From the NCBI GenBank assembly GCA_025449115.1, contig JAHLKC010000066.1, positions 62,001-126,000 on the forward strand: a DNA stretch of 64,000 nucleotides, given 5' to 3'. This DNA comes from Chytridium lagenaria. Its lineage: Eukaryota; Chytridiomycota; Chytridiomycetes; Chytridiales; Chytridiaceae. The translations under genes and the position numbers were made by a program. Shown here piece after piece: positions 53,069 through 64,000 of the stretch (position 1 is the first letter of the stretch; each line of letters begins with the position of its first letter). The notes under the pieces were generated by a model. It did not search any database. It was not told where the DNA came from and worked only from the letters and a program-made list of their open reading frames with translations.

Positions 53069-53551
53069 ATGGCTCAAACTCCTCATCATCATCAACGGAA
53101 ACCATTCCATCCGCAAAGGAGCAGACCCTCTATCTCCAACTCTTCAATGTCCATCACCACCGCCATGCAACCCTCAACAACCCCAAACCGTCTCCTATCT
53201 TCTGCCCGTCACCAACCTTACAAGAAACCCGCCCCATCAACCCCATCCTCCACCTTTCGTCAAATCACAGACAGGATGGTTTGCATGAGTCCTTCCCAAT
53301 CTCAATCGCCTTGCGCAATGCTCATGGACGAAGATGAGACTGACCAAGACAACGACTCCATCCATCAAAATGTCATAACAGTACAAGACCTCGAGTCTGC
53401 AACGGCTGGTCCTCTGAACCAGCCACCCACTGCTCAGTCTACCCAGAAACCAAAACGTATCCCCATCAAACCTGAAGTCGTTGAACAGCTCTCATGTCTC
53501 GCCGCCAATGTCACCCTTCGTCTCGTGGGAACTCGCTGGAGGCTCGTCATG

Positions 53552-53583
<32 letters not shown>

Positions 53584-54585
53584 ACCCGCCAATCTCACCA
53601 CCACCGTCTTTCAACGCTCTCTCTCCAATTGCTCAACCACTACCCTCGGCTCACCTGTCCCGAACCAATTCACCTCCCCCTCATGCGCAAGTCCAATTCC
53701 CAACCGCGCCTCCCCAGCTCTGTACAGAACCCAAAGCTCAAACAGCCTCCCTGTCACCGCTGTCACTCCCATCCCCTATCTCTCTGTCCCTCACCAACCT
53801 CACCTCCATCCTCTCACACCCCCACAATCTCCTCTCCGTTCCGGTTCCCACCAAGAACCATCCGAATCTCACCTCATCCCTCCTCCCTACCTCAACCGCA
53901 CCACCTCCACCACAGATTCCCTCCACTCCACCAACTCCACCCTTCGTTCAGACTCCCTCCCCATCCCACCATCCCAACAACCCCTCCCAACAACCTACCT
54001 CTTCCACTACGCCTCCCGTCTCCGTCATCTCATCACCCTCACCCTCACAAAAACCCACGCCCCCCACAAATCGTCCCATACGCCCTCCTCCTCGTCCAAC
54101 GTCTCGTCTCCCTCCGAACCCTCCCTTCCCTCCTCTCAACCCCAACCCGTCTCCTCCTCGCAGCCCTCATGATGGCCGACGCAGCCCTCCGCGATGCCAC
54201 CCTCCCCACCGCAGCCTGGCTCACCATCGCCAACCAAGTCGACGGGATCCCAGGCATTGTCGATCGTAAATCCGTCGCTGATTTGAAAATGGGCGCCCTC
54301 GTCTCCCTCGACTACAACATCAACATCCCCGAACGTGAATTTGAAGGATGGTTGGAGAAATTAAAAGGATGGGTGGCGGCTTCTTCTACTTCTGTCACGA
54401 AACCACCCGCGTCGCCTTTGAAACAGACGTCGTTGACCATGCCGAATGTGAATGTGCCGGTGATTGTCACGACGGGTCATGGGATGCCTTCCCCTCTTGT
54501 CTTTGAGGGAAAGGTTGGGACGCTGTGTGGAGGGCAACCGAAATTTGATATACCGGTTGTGTCTGTGATGGGATGTGATTCATAA
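53069..54585 (+). CDS. Divergent cyclin-box protein 2
   Basis: This protein has the same design as the 22.3-kb gene: a long Pro/Ser/Gln-rich leader (with an 11-12 residue polyQ run near 53550) followed by a single cyclin-like fold. The leader contains an acidic patch (LMDEDETDQDND) and a helix before the polyQ (KPEVVEQLSCLAANVTLRLV). The fold is TYLFHYASRLRHLITLTL, then IVPYALLLVQRLVSL, TRLLLAALMMADAALRDATL, WLTIANQVDG, VADLKMGALVSLDYNINIPE and EFEGWLEKLKGWV. The final about 60 residues end VVSVMGCDS and TAA. One C is missing in the C-run at about 54060, where the frame changes between the two blocks. The start could instead be 52962 with an early slip. Partner kinase and function are unknown. 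Confidence 0.68.
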
Positions 54586-57107
54586 TCGTATCCATTTTAT
54601 CTTTTTTTTTTTTCTTTCTTTGTCGTTATTCTCCAACATATATTATCCTTCAAGTTTTAATTGTTTTTTTTTGTTTTTTGTTTGAGAAAAATATCGTTTC
54701 CTCATACTTTTTTTTCGTGTTTTTTTGTTTTGTTGAGAGAATATAAAGTCTTACCCCCCCCCCTTTTCGTGTTTTTCTTTTTTTGGGTTTATTTTATGCT
54801 CGTATGCAGTTACAAGAATATAATAGTTCTATTTTTTCCTTTAATTACACTCGTTTTCACGTTTAAAACCATTTCAATGACGATGGAGAAGCGTCAAACC
54901 CATACGCCGGGTTTCGCGTAAAGCCGTTTCCCTTTACAGAGTTTTCGAAGCAAATATGTTAAGGCCACCTTTTGGACGACGCAGTTTTTCAAGGAGACAA
55001 AAACCGCACTGTATGAACAGTCAAGCTTTCCCGATGCAAGGGAAATATTATCAAAAGAAATGAGGTCGCCACGACTGTTTTCTTCCCTGGGCCAAAAAAA
55101 CAACCGATGAAAAGTGGTAAGTGACTTGTAAAGTTTATGCTTATGGACACAAAGTCACGGTGTGTTTTTAATTTTTTTGGCAATTTCGGTGTTGACTTGA
55201 CTTGGATGGGGAAAACGTATTTTTGACTTTTTCTTTTGTCTTTGTTGATATGGTTCGGAAACTTTTTTTTTTTTGAGGGGTGTGAATGTCCTTGATTCAA
55301 GTGTCAGATAACGATTTGCTCTGCAGTTTATACCATCATTTCAAGTCGGCCTCTTATGCCTTGGACGAAAAATGTCGAATGCTCAGTCTAGAACAGCCAT
55401 CACCTCATTTTCTATTCTCATGGTGTTTAAGGTGGGTTAAGGCGCTATTTGGCGTGGGAACTGCGAGATTCTCGTTGAATATGGAGAAATGTTATTTGTA
55501 CATCGCCGACTGTTAAACAAAATGTGGTTTTTTTACGTCAAAAGACCTTTTTAGGAGGGCTTTATAAGATTGTGAATCGTCGCGTTACCACTATGCATAC
55601 TTTTTTTAGAATTGCATTTAGAAAAACATTATTGTATCAACGGGTAAACGCGCTACGACGGTCCTGTCTTTCACGTCTTAACGAGGGTATGTGGAAGCCG
55701 TTTTATAAAGTGGTGACTTGGTTCGTGTTTTCGATGTTGTTAATGTCACTGGTAGATGTCAACACTGGGAACGCGGATTGTTTGTTGTTTTGATGTACGT
55801 TGGTTTATATTGGAGGGGTTTTAATGCGTAATATGTTTGGGTAAAGACAATGGTTTTGATGCAACGTGTTTTCACCGAGTTCAATTGGAGCCTGGGCGTT
55901 ATAGATATATATTTGTTGATCTGGACACGTCTATAACCGAATATGCGAATGGGGTTCTCGACACCTCTGATTTTTTTTTAGAGTGGGGCCTTCACTTAAG
56001 GATGTCATAGAGCGTTAATTTAGAATTGATATATAGGGGGTTCGCGTTGACGAGTTTATCTTTTACCTTTTTCTTTTTCCAGTGTGGGCAACAGCACGAC
56101 CCCTATTCCAATGGTTTGCTTCCATAAGTGAAATGAGGTGTTTTTTTTTGGTATAAACGATGGAGTTGGTTGAATATAGAGGTTAAGATATCTTCAAGTA
56201 GGGATCAACTTGGTTGACCGTCAAATAGACGCGTGAATAGCATCCTTTCAACTTTTACTCTTTTACTGTTTTCAGTGTATAGTTGAGTGCAATAACGTGT
56301 AAGCAGGGAAAACAAAGGTATATCGTTTTTTGTCTTTGTTTAATAATGGATGATTGCACGCTCAGTCTATGAAAACAATTAAAGTTGCCCATTATTTTGT
56401 TTTCGTTCTGTGGATGCCCCTAAAGTGCAGACAAAGACTTTTTTTTACATGCAAGCAAAAAAATGAAATGAAAACTGAGAACCTCTAACGTGTATTTTTT
56501 TTGGGAACGCTCAGCCAAAAATTTCAATCCACCCAGACCCACCCTATGCACCCAGGAAATAGTCTATTTTCACTGCAAGTTTCAATAATGTCAAGCGTTC
56601 CTTTCACCACGAAAAGGGTGCAGCCAACGTTTTTCCTCATACTGTCTTTTGTACTGAATAGAACGATGGAGCGTGTTTTAAAAATCCTTAACAAAAGTGT
56701 CTTTTAACTAAAAAAAAAAACAACAAAAACATACGACCCGACAAAAAAAGGCTCGAAAGACGGTCTCCTCAACTCTTCTATGTATTGTTTACATGAATAA
56801 CTTTCTCCCTTATTACAAGCTAACCGCATCCCCATATTTAGATACAGTTCCTTTACACCAAACCAAATACGGCGTTGGCCGTCTTTTCCAAAGCAACCTC
56901 CATCGGTGTTCTAGCCCAGCCTTTGATCAATATATAAGCCTGACGACCAACTATAATGAAGAGGAGATAGATATGATACTGGGAAAGCTCAGCCGTTTCG
57001 TTTGAATCAACCAACGGCTTGTTCCGAATTTGAAATAGGAAAAGTAAAATAAAAATTTCCCTTTTATTTGTACATACTTTTGAAACAAACCTTTTTTTTT
57101 TTTTTTG

Positions 57108-57201
57108 TGGATGGAACGGAATGGAATGGATCAAGTGGATGGAAATATTGAGTGGATGGGATGGAATCATGGATGGATGGGATGGATGGATGGATGGATT
57201 G
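57108..57201. repeat. (GGAT)n imperfect microsatellite
   Basis: GGATGGAATGGATGGAT-type repeats covering about 90 bp in non-coding DNA. Confidence 0.85.
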
Positions 57202-57419
57202 GAGTTTTAATGGTGGATGGCAAACACAAACACAAATAAACAAATAAATAAAACAATAAAGACAAACCACCTTCCTTCCTAACCTTACCTTTTCTTATTA
57301 CCTTCCCTTGCCATATTATTACCTGACGTTACCTTTCCACCTCACCTTCCTTCTCTCTCTCTCTCTCCGCAGCAAGCAGCATCTTTTTTAGAAACTGAGC
57401 CCATTCCCTTCTTGTCTTA

Positions 57420-57530
57420 TTTTAATTAAATAAATAAACAATTAATAAATAAATAAATATACGGGTCCTTGTTATTTATTTTATTATTTTATTTATTTTA
57501 TTTATTTATTTTACTTGCCTTTTAAAAAAT
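57420..57530. repeat. (AAAT)n/(ATTT)n tetranucleotide repeats
   Basis: AATAAATAAATA on the left and TTATTTATTTTATTT on the right form an imperfect inverted arrangement of tetranucleotides, able in principle to pair. Confidence 0.75.
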
Positions 57531-57904
57531 AATAATAATTAATTATTATTTTGTGAATGGCTGCCTCTCTCTCATCAGTCTCTCTCTCTCAGTCTCTTCT
57601 CTCTCTCTCATAATAAATATGAACTTGTCTGTATTAAAGCCTTTTGTCTCTCAGCCGTCATTCCTTCATTCATTAATTATCAAATCAATTTATATTTATT
57701 TATTTATTTTATTTCTTGATTTAAGGCTTTATTATGATTAAGTAACTGTCGTGACTTGGAAATAAAGACGGGCCTACGCATATATATATATAGAGAGAGA
57801 GAACGCCGTGACTTATATAAAGAAATCCCATTTCCCTTCTTCTCCACCACCACCACCACCACCATCAACCACCAAATATCTAATTCACACCATCAACAAA
57901 TATC

Positions 57905-58807
57905 ATGCCTGCTCATCGACGTACACATTCACTTCTCACTCCTTCCCCTTCACCTACCCGCCAACCCTCCCACCAAAACGTCAACGGTCTGTCAACTACA
58001 TCATCAACAACATCAACAACAACAAAACACCTTCATCCATACCTCGCACTCCTCCACACACACCCCGACAACACCACAAGAACTCCGACCCCCTCTTCCA
58101 TCTCGTCGAAGTCGCTCTCCGCATCTTCCTCGTCATTGTTGGAAAACGTAAATCAAAATGGCCTTGTCCCAACAACGTCTCAAAGAAACCTTCCCAAAAC
58201 CAACACACCGTTTTCCCTCCCACTTCTTCAACTGCATTCCAACCCACATCCACTCAATATTACTCCTGCAAACCCCTTACCCCTCTGTTCCTTCACAAAC
58301 CTAACTCCACCTCCTTCCCTCGTTAAACCCAAAAAAACACCTTGCAACGGTTTCATGCACGGAATCACAAACAAAGCTTCTCCGTTCTCTCATCACAAAC
58401 CTTCATCCTCATCTCCCTCTCCCACGGCGGTGCCATCACCCCATCCACAACCCAAGCGCCTCCCCTCACCCCATCTTCCACGCTCTCATGATCGCTGACC
58501 GTGCCATGCCTGGGTTCGATAGAAACCTGGGTCAAGGCCTCACACTCACCAGTTTCCTTGTGGGGTGTTTTATGGTCGCTGAAGCCGGTGTGTCGGATTA
58601 TCAGACGGGCACGGGGACGTGGGTCGAGTGTGGCGTTGATGTGTCGGGACTGGTGCAGGAACGTGGGGAAGGGTGGAAGAGACGGGGGGTGGCAAAGGCG
58701 AAGATGGGGGTTTGGGAGATGTGTGGTTTTTGGGCGGGTGGGGGATGAAGGAGGAGGTCTATTTGGGGTGGGTGGAGGAGGTGAGGAGGGGGATGGTTGG
58801 GATGTAG
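57905..58807 (+). CDS. Divergent cyclin-box protein 3 (weak)
   Basis: The leader is Ser/Thr/Pro-rich (MPAHRRTHSLLTPSPSPTR). A first helix follows in a second frame (DPLFHLVEVALRIFLVIVG). After a poorly resolved middle comes HALMIADRAMPGFDRNLG, TLTSFLVGCFMVAEAGVSDY, VAKAKMGVWEMCGF and, after one more slip, EEVYLGWVEEVRRGMVGM and TAG at 58805-58807. The FLVGCFMVAEAGVSD and final GWVEEV helices line up with LLLAALMMADAALRD and GWLEKL in the 53-kb gene. At least three frame changes are needed, more per length than in most genes here, so a decaying paralogue is possible. There is no polyQ tract. Confidence 0.5.
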
Positions 58808-58960
58808 AGTGATTGTGGTAATGTGGCCGTCAGGTCATGTCCCGATTGTAATTACTTAATATGTCTATTGCTCGTTCGCTTTTTCTTATCAAATACATAA
58901 TATATATGGTTTTCTTATCTATGCTTTTTTGATCGCCTGTTCTCGTCTCTTTATCTTAAT

Positions 58961-59246
58961 TGCCATTATATCGAGCTTTCGACAGGCGGGGTTGTATGGT
59001 TTATTAGCTTAACCATATGATGAATGATTATAATTACGTCGGCTCAATCGAGGTCTTTCTCCAATGACAGCAACCAAGACAGATCAATTTTTTCCACACG
59101 GCTTGCCATTATATCGAGCTTTCGACAGGCGGGGTTGTATGGTTTATTAGCTTAACCATATGATGAATGATTATAATTACGTCGGCTCAATCGAGGTCTT
59201 TCTCCAATGACAGCAACCAAGACAGATCAATTTTTTCCACACGGCT
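58961..59246. repeat. Perfect 143-bp tandem duplication
   Basis: Positions 58961-59103 and 59104-59246 are identical over 143 bp by direct reading, beginning TGCCATTATATCGAGC and ending CCACACGGCT. It is non-coding. Complete identity points to a very recent event or an assembly/consensus artefact. Confidence 0.92.
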
Positions 59247-59887
59247 CCATGCAGAGGCATTTGACCGCAGAAAAAGGTCGGGAATGGCCGGAGAAGGAAA
59301 CATGGTATCTCCTTACCATGAAAGAATCACTTGAAATCGCCACGCATACCATTCACTACTCCTATCACTACTTCTACTACTATACCACCATTATCCATAT
59401 ATGTCTTCACTGGAATACATTGTCAAATACATATGACAGAATGATCACAGTCACCATTTCTCCATCACACATTCATCGTCCATAGCATGGTCTACAGACG
59501 ATAAAAGTCATGTAACTAACCATTCATCGTTTAATGTCACTCTCCCCATCATACATGGTTGTCATCAGACGGGCGATGACGTAGAACTTTACGCTTCATA
59601 TGAATCATTCCCAAGAGTCGAGAAAATGGTGAGGGTCATTAATCATTGATCTGACCACAAAAACGAAGCAACGGACCTTTTATCATATTACATACCCATC
59701 GTATGATTACCATCGAACAGGCGACAGTGATAAGCGTTAAATCGAGTTTTTAAAGACCCGATACGAGGAAAATTAAAAACAAAGTTATCTTAAACTTTAA
59801 CCATAATTTGATTAAATACCCATCTTGCAACGTACACATGAATATCGATAAAAAATCGTGGAAGTTGAAAATGTATTTATATTACGC

Positions 59888-60140
59888 AAGCAAAACATAT
59901 GCTTCCCAGCTCACGTTTTCGTTACATTTAAAACTCCATAAGGTTAAAAAGTCAGAGTTAAAACAAAATCTTGATTTATATACAAAAAAAAATTCCGACC
60001 ATAAACCATTTCCCAAGTAAAACATAAGCTTCCCAGCTCACGTTTTCGTTACATTTCAAAACTCCATAAAAGGTTAAAAAGCCAAAGTTGAAACAACAAC
60101 ATGACTTGTAAACATAAAAAAAAATTCCGACCATAAACCA
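59888..60140. repeat. Diverged about 126-bp direct repeat
   Basis: Copy A is about 59888-60009 and copy B about 60015-60140. They share CTTCCCAGCTCACGTTTTCG and AATTCCGACCATAAACCA with substitutions and small indels between. It is non-coding and older than the 143-bp duplication. Confidence 0.8.
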
Positions 60141-60895
60141 ACCTTATTTACTGATAGACTTTTGATAACAACATCAACACTTTAAAAAAATTGGGGTCCT
60201 TATCTCATTTTGGGTTTAGTTTTTTTTATTATTTGTTTTGAGTTGAGTTTGTCATCCCCATTTGAGTTTGTCATCCACGCTTTATTTTTTTTCCTTTGTT
60301 CTTTGTCGCATGAATTGAAAAGATTCCAATTCGTCATCACCTCACGCCCCTGCCTCTTTTGAGAGCGGAGGTTTATGAGGTTCCGACATCCATGCTTAGA
60401 GAGGTGAGAATGAGGTTACTTGCAGAAAGCGTAATGCCAATAGCTACGTACTCTCGACCGTGATAAGATGCATTATTGTGTAGAGAAAAAGTGGATATCG
60501 ATTATGCAGATAGTCAGTTCTTATATGAAGCGGGAAGAACTCCAAGAGCCAAGGGAGGGGTTTGTTTACTTGATAGTGAATGGTACCCGAACTCCCATCT
60601 CCCCTTTGACTGACTTGGTTTTTGCTAGAGTTCATCAGCGGATGATCTTTTTTAGGTCCTTTTTGGATGGGATGATCAGCAAGCAGTCTGTGTAATCTTC
60701 ACAGAAAGCAATCTCTTGGGAATTATATTTTGAATTATTGTTTGTCTGCAGCTGTTTTTTGGGTTGAGGTTGAATTTGGGTTGGGATTTGGAGGGGGGTG
60801 TTTGTTCTTTAGAAAATGGACAGAAATAATCGAAACCTTGTTTTTGTGTAACGAATGACGCTTCTGTAACTTTAATTTTTTATTATTATTTTTTT

Positions 60896-60935
60896 CTTCT
60901 TCTTCTTCTTCTTGTTCCTCTTCTTCTTCTTCTGT
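60896..60935. repeat. (TTC)n microsatellite
   Basis: TTCTTCTTC run interrupted by TTGTTCC, about 200 bp before the fourth cyclin-like gene. Confidence 0.85.
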
Positions 60936-61141
60936 TCTTATTTATCAAGACTGTGATGTATTTATGTTGAGCACACTTCACACTTCACACCTCAAGCTCT
61001 CGTATACCAGTTTCACACTCTGTTCCGTCGGCAACTGCAAACGACCCTTATTTACATCTAGTACTATACTGATAGTCACTGCGCGATAATAATAATAAAG
61101 AGTGTACACTGTTCTAGCACACTGCGGGATAGAACCAACAG

Positions 61142-62357
61142 ATGGAGTTTGAGAGATATCAGGAAACAGCATCATCACATCATGCTTTCATGACCACAAC
61201 AAAAACACCGTCTTTATCAGCATCAACATCATCAACTACAACAGCAAGACCATCATCACCCGCCATCTTCTCTGCTGCTGTTCTATCCAGAGACTCCCTC
61301 ATGAACTGTCGTCACGTTATCCCTACAAACCCTCCTCCTTCAGCGACCACCACCATAAACCTCCATCCACACCATGATAACCCAACACCTTCACCACGTC
61401 CACGGTCATCACCACCACATCCACAACACCTCAACCTCTCCTCCCATCGCTCAAGATCACTTCCAGCTCCTCAACCTCCTCAACCCTCTCCTCAGCGTCA
61501 ACTTGCATCGCCTCAACATCCTACATCGCCTCCCCCTCCATCTCAACTAAACTCGAAAAAGTCTCCCTAAAACGCTCCCCACAACCTTTATCCCTTCTTC
61601 ATCAACCCGTCGTTCACTCCCCGATTCCTTCAACATCTCCCCACCAAACCTCCTTCCCACCAAACCATCCAAAACCTCTCGACTCCCGTTCAGCATCATG
61701 GTGCGCCACCCACTCCAACCTCCATCCCTCCATCCTGGCAAACACCCCCCCATCTCCATACCCATCCATGCACCTCCCCATCCCACACGCCGTCGACATC
61801 ACCCTCAAAATCCTCATCGGCATCATCTCCCCACACCTCTCAACCCTCATGCCAACCTCTTCCCTCAACCTCCCCACCCCCACCCCCTCCTCCCCACTCT
61901 TAACCCCTCACCTCCGTTCCGTCCGCGCCCTCGCCACCGCCATCTCCCACCATCTCCCCCTCTGCACCTCCTCAGGACCCGCCCACCCCCTCCTCTTTGC
62001 CCTCTGTCTCCTCCATCGCCTCGTCCTCAAACCCACCGTCACCCCTATCCATCTCACCACCCCGCACGGCTCTTCCTCGCCGCCGTCATGATGGCCGAAG
62101 CCCAATTGAGTGACGCCCAGACCTCTACCATGGTTTGGGGGCGACTCTTGCGGCATTGTGAAGGAGCGGTCGCGACGGATCATGACCCTCTTGATGATGT
62201 TGAAAAGGAGGATATGGAGGAACGGCATTGGAGACGCGTTGTGGTTGCCATGAGGATGGAGGCGTTGGGGAGGTTGGGGTTTGTGGTGCATGTTGGGGTG
62301 GAAGAGTATTCTGGGTGGTTGGCGGCGTTGAAACAGGTGTTGAGGCCTGGTGCGTAA
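61142..62357 (+). CDS. Divergent cyclin-box protein 4
   Basis: The N-terminal leader is Ser/Thr/Pro/His-rich (ASTSSTTTARPSSPAIFSAA). The fold begins IPHAVDITLKILIGIISPHL, then HLRSVRALATAISHHLPLC, AHPLLFALCLLHRLVL and, across a slip near 62070, LFLAAVMMAEAQLSDAQTST, VVVAMRMEALGRLGFVVHVG and EEYSGWLAALKQVLRPGA with TAA. It aligns helix by helix with the 53-kb gene (LLLAALMMADAALRDAT; EFEGWLEKLK), so these are paralogues. A second slip near 61560 joins the leader to the fold. Role inferred as a kinase-binding cyclin-like protein. No known yeast orthologue is identified. Confidence 0.65.
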
Positions 62358-63335
62358 TGCCTTTGATGTCAAATCTCATAGTGATTGTTTTTTTTGGTAT
62401 AATGAAACCCCCCCTGTCATTTTTTGTGATGGGGTATTAATATCAATTGTAATTGTAGTTTATTCTAGTGTATGAATGATGGTTGAAAGTTGACTGTTGC
62501 TTTTCCCATTTTTTTTTTAAGCGAAGGGAGACGCGTTAATATTGACGTCTATTTGGATTATGCGCTAGGATACCATTAGGGGCACGTCCACGACAATTAG
62601 ATTATACACACAACATTAAATCATGCACCCGACGATGCTGTTTAGACCAAATTTTTATACGGAAAAGTCCTGTTTGAAATATAATTCTATACGGGTAAGC
62701 TGAACATAAAGCAATATTCCAATTCCAACATGAGCCATCATAGCGTTGTTTTTTTTTTTCAGCTCCTCACCCCAAGTCACCCCCCTTTTTTCTTTTTTGA
62801 GTTGTGAATCAAGCAAAAAGCAATGAGTCATATTGCATATTTACCCAAACTTTGTATCGACTTTTTTAGAGTTTGGCTTTCAAAGACGGATCGACCGATA
62901 TGAACGAGACGGAATCGGGTGATCCCTCTTCCCTCAAACCTTGTTAATATTTTTGGAGGTGGGACAATGGTGTTTAAAAATAGATTGACGATTTTTACGA
63001 TTTTGGTTTGCTGGAATAGCGTCCCGAAGACTGACGCGTAGTTTATCATTGACATGAGAGGTACTTATTTTTCAAATTTGAATATAATAACACAACAAAC
63101 AACAAGTTGAATAAATAAATACATGCGGTATATACAGTTTCAGTTTGGAATGGCATGCGTTGAATCGTTTCAACAAACGAACAAACGAACAAAAGAATTA
63201 GATGGGTTAGGGCCATGAGGTATTTATAAGGAAATAAAGATGAAAATTGTTCATACCTTTTCAGTATCGATTCGCTGGGATATGATCTGTTCAGACCACC
63301 AGCCCAGCGCGGTGAATGCACACATGAACAAGCAA
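62358..63335. other. Convergent spacer, no gene seen
   Basis: AT-rich 3' flanks of the fourth cyclin-like gene and of the right-edge gene. A 91-codon minus frame (63046-63321) lacks any domain. Confidence 0.5.
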
Positions 63336-64000
63336 CTAATCTCCAGCTTCCATCTCCTCTGCCTCATTGAGACCTACCACATTCCAAGCTCTTCTCTCTC
63401 CAGTATATGCATAATGTGCTCCCAAATGATGAAAGTTATCCCCCCCCTGTATATCACGATCAACAATATATCCAGCATCTGGCTGCTCCCCAGGTTGTCG
63501 CAGAATTGGCCTGCAGCACTCTGTCTGTGATGGGATACCAGCACCGCAACCTGGTGTTTTGTCGTAATTGAACTGGATCCCAAAGGTAAAGAGTTTAGTA
63601 CTTAATTAAAAAAAAATATATTCTATAATTCTTACCATTAACATTGGCACAGCTTACAGAAGTCGGAAGGTTGAAAGGCTCTCCAAAATCATCGAGGCAG
63701 TACAATCGGCTTTCCGTTCATGACAGCGTCTCAACCTTTTTTTCCTGGACAACAAAAAAGTCATTAATACTGAATGGGCAGAAAGGGGATGCCTTACCTA
63801 TGATTGCATCTTGCTCTTATCATAGAATGCACATTTGTGTGATGTGTCTCAAAGTCAAAGTCAGGATTCTCCATGGCGTCAGGGAAACTAAAGTATTGAT
63901 GGTACGGAGCTGCGTCATTTGTTGTTGTTCCCTTTCTGACATAAACATGGCTGTAGACCCTTGAATTGCCATCTCTCGTGTCAACCTCTGTTAACACAAG
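63336..64000 (-). CDS. Unrecognised protein, 3' part of a gene continuing past the window
   Basis: Three exon blocks are visible on the minus strand: about 63800-64000 (RVYSHVYVRKGTTTNDAAPY, HQYFSFPDAMENPDFDFETH), about 63637-63760 (AVMNGKPIVL, then after a slip DDFGEPFNLPTSVSCANVNG), and 63336-63587 (IQFNYDKTPGCGAGIPSQTE, CCRPILRQPGEQPDAGYIVD, HHLGAHYAYTGERRAWNVVG, ending EMEAGD and TAG). Composition and splice signals (GTAAGAA donor) support real coding. I do not recognise the family. The cysteines (GCGAGIPSQTECC) and many aromatic residues would suit a secreted or extracytoplasmic protein, but no signal peptide can be judged because the start is outside the window. Confidence 0.62.

Larger units (their letters stand above)
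54586..57904. other. AT-rich intergenic region
   Basis: About 3.3 kb with many T-runs and tetranucleotide repeats. Frames of up to 103 codons have no domain. TATATATATATA followed by a GA repeat lies at about 57780-57800, before the third cyclin-like gene. Confidence 0.45.
58808..61141. other. Repeat-containing intergenic region
   Basis: AT-rich DNA with two distinct duplicated segments (listed separately) and a TTC microsatellite. A 75-codon plus frame (60468-60695) has no recognisable domain. Confidence 0.45.

Overview
This window is nuclear DNA from a fungus. The evidence is short spliceosomal introns (about 40-120 nt, GT...AG) in almost every gene, fungal-type orthologues (Cdc3-class septin, Nam9-like mitochondrial ribosomal protein uS4m, sterol O-acyltransferase, Tpt1, an IRA/NF1 RasGAP, Pho85-type cyclin-like proteins), AT-rich spacers and many microsatellites. 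The near end-to-end resemblance of the RasGAP to animal neurofibromin, plus a transposase-like family I associate with basidiomycetes and chytrids, suggests an early-diverging lineage such as a chytrid or zoopagomycete. That placement is inference.

Layout. 0.3-0.7 kb: end of a glycine-rich RRM protein (+). 2.0-3.5 kb: mitochondrial uS4m/NAM9 (-). 4.4-6.5 kb: CDC3-type septin (+). 7.0-8.0 kb: PITH-domain protein (-). 8.5-10.5 kb: MFS transporter (-). 12.0-12.5 kb: decayed LINE-type reverse-transcriptase tail (+). 13.4-18.0 kb: intron-rich transposase-like gene with a zinc cluster, RNase H-like motifs and a terminal zinc knuckle (+). 18.6-19.8 kb: intron-containing serine recombinase with every catalytic residue (+). 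22.3-23.8 kb: polyQ cyclin-like protein (+). 24.6-27.3 kb: sterol O-acyltransferase (-). 28.0-30.2 kb: SH3+EH adaptor (-). 31.1-33.2 kb: Nudix hydrolase (-). 33.5-35.3 kb: seven-unit polyubiquitin (-). 37.0-38.1 kb: tRNA 2'-phosphotransferase (+). 38.8-49.3 kb: neurofibromin-type RasGAP (-). 53-62.4 kb: three more divergent cyclin-box genes (+) in repeat-rich DNA. 63.3 kb to the right edge: an unrecognised partial gene (-).

Two points stand out. First, the 13.2-20.2 kb segment pairs a transposase-like gene with a resolvase-type serine recombinase, both carrying spliceosomal introns. It is the best candidate here for an undescribed eukaryotic mobile element. Second, nearly every conserved gene needs one-base corrections, mostly at homopolymer runs. 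In polyubiquitin the same C-run is one base short in most repeat units. I read this as uncorrected long-read sequence error, so most 'broken' genes here are probably intact in the organism. CDS ranges are therefore gene spans that include introns and frame slips.

The housekeeping genes show no operon-like arrangement. The four cyclin-like genes share strand and architecture and look like a dispersed local family.
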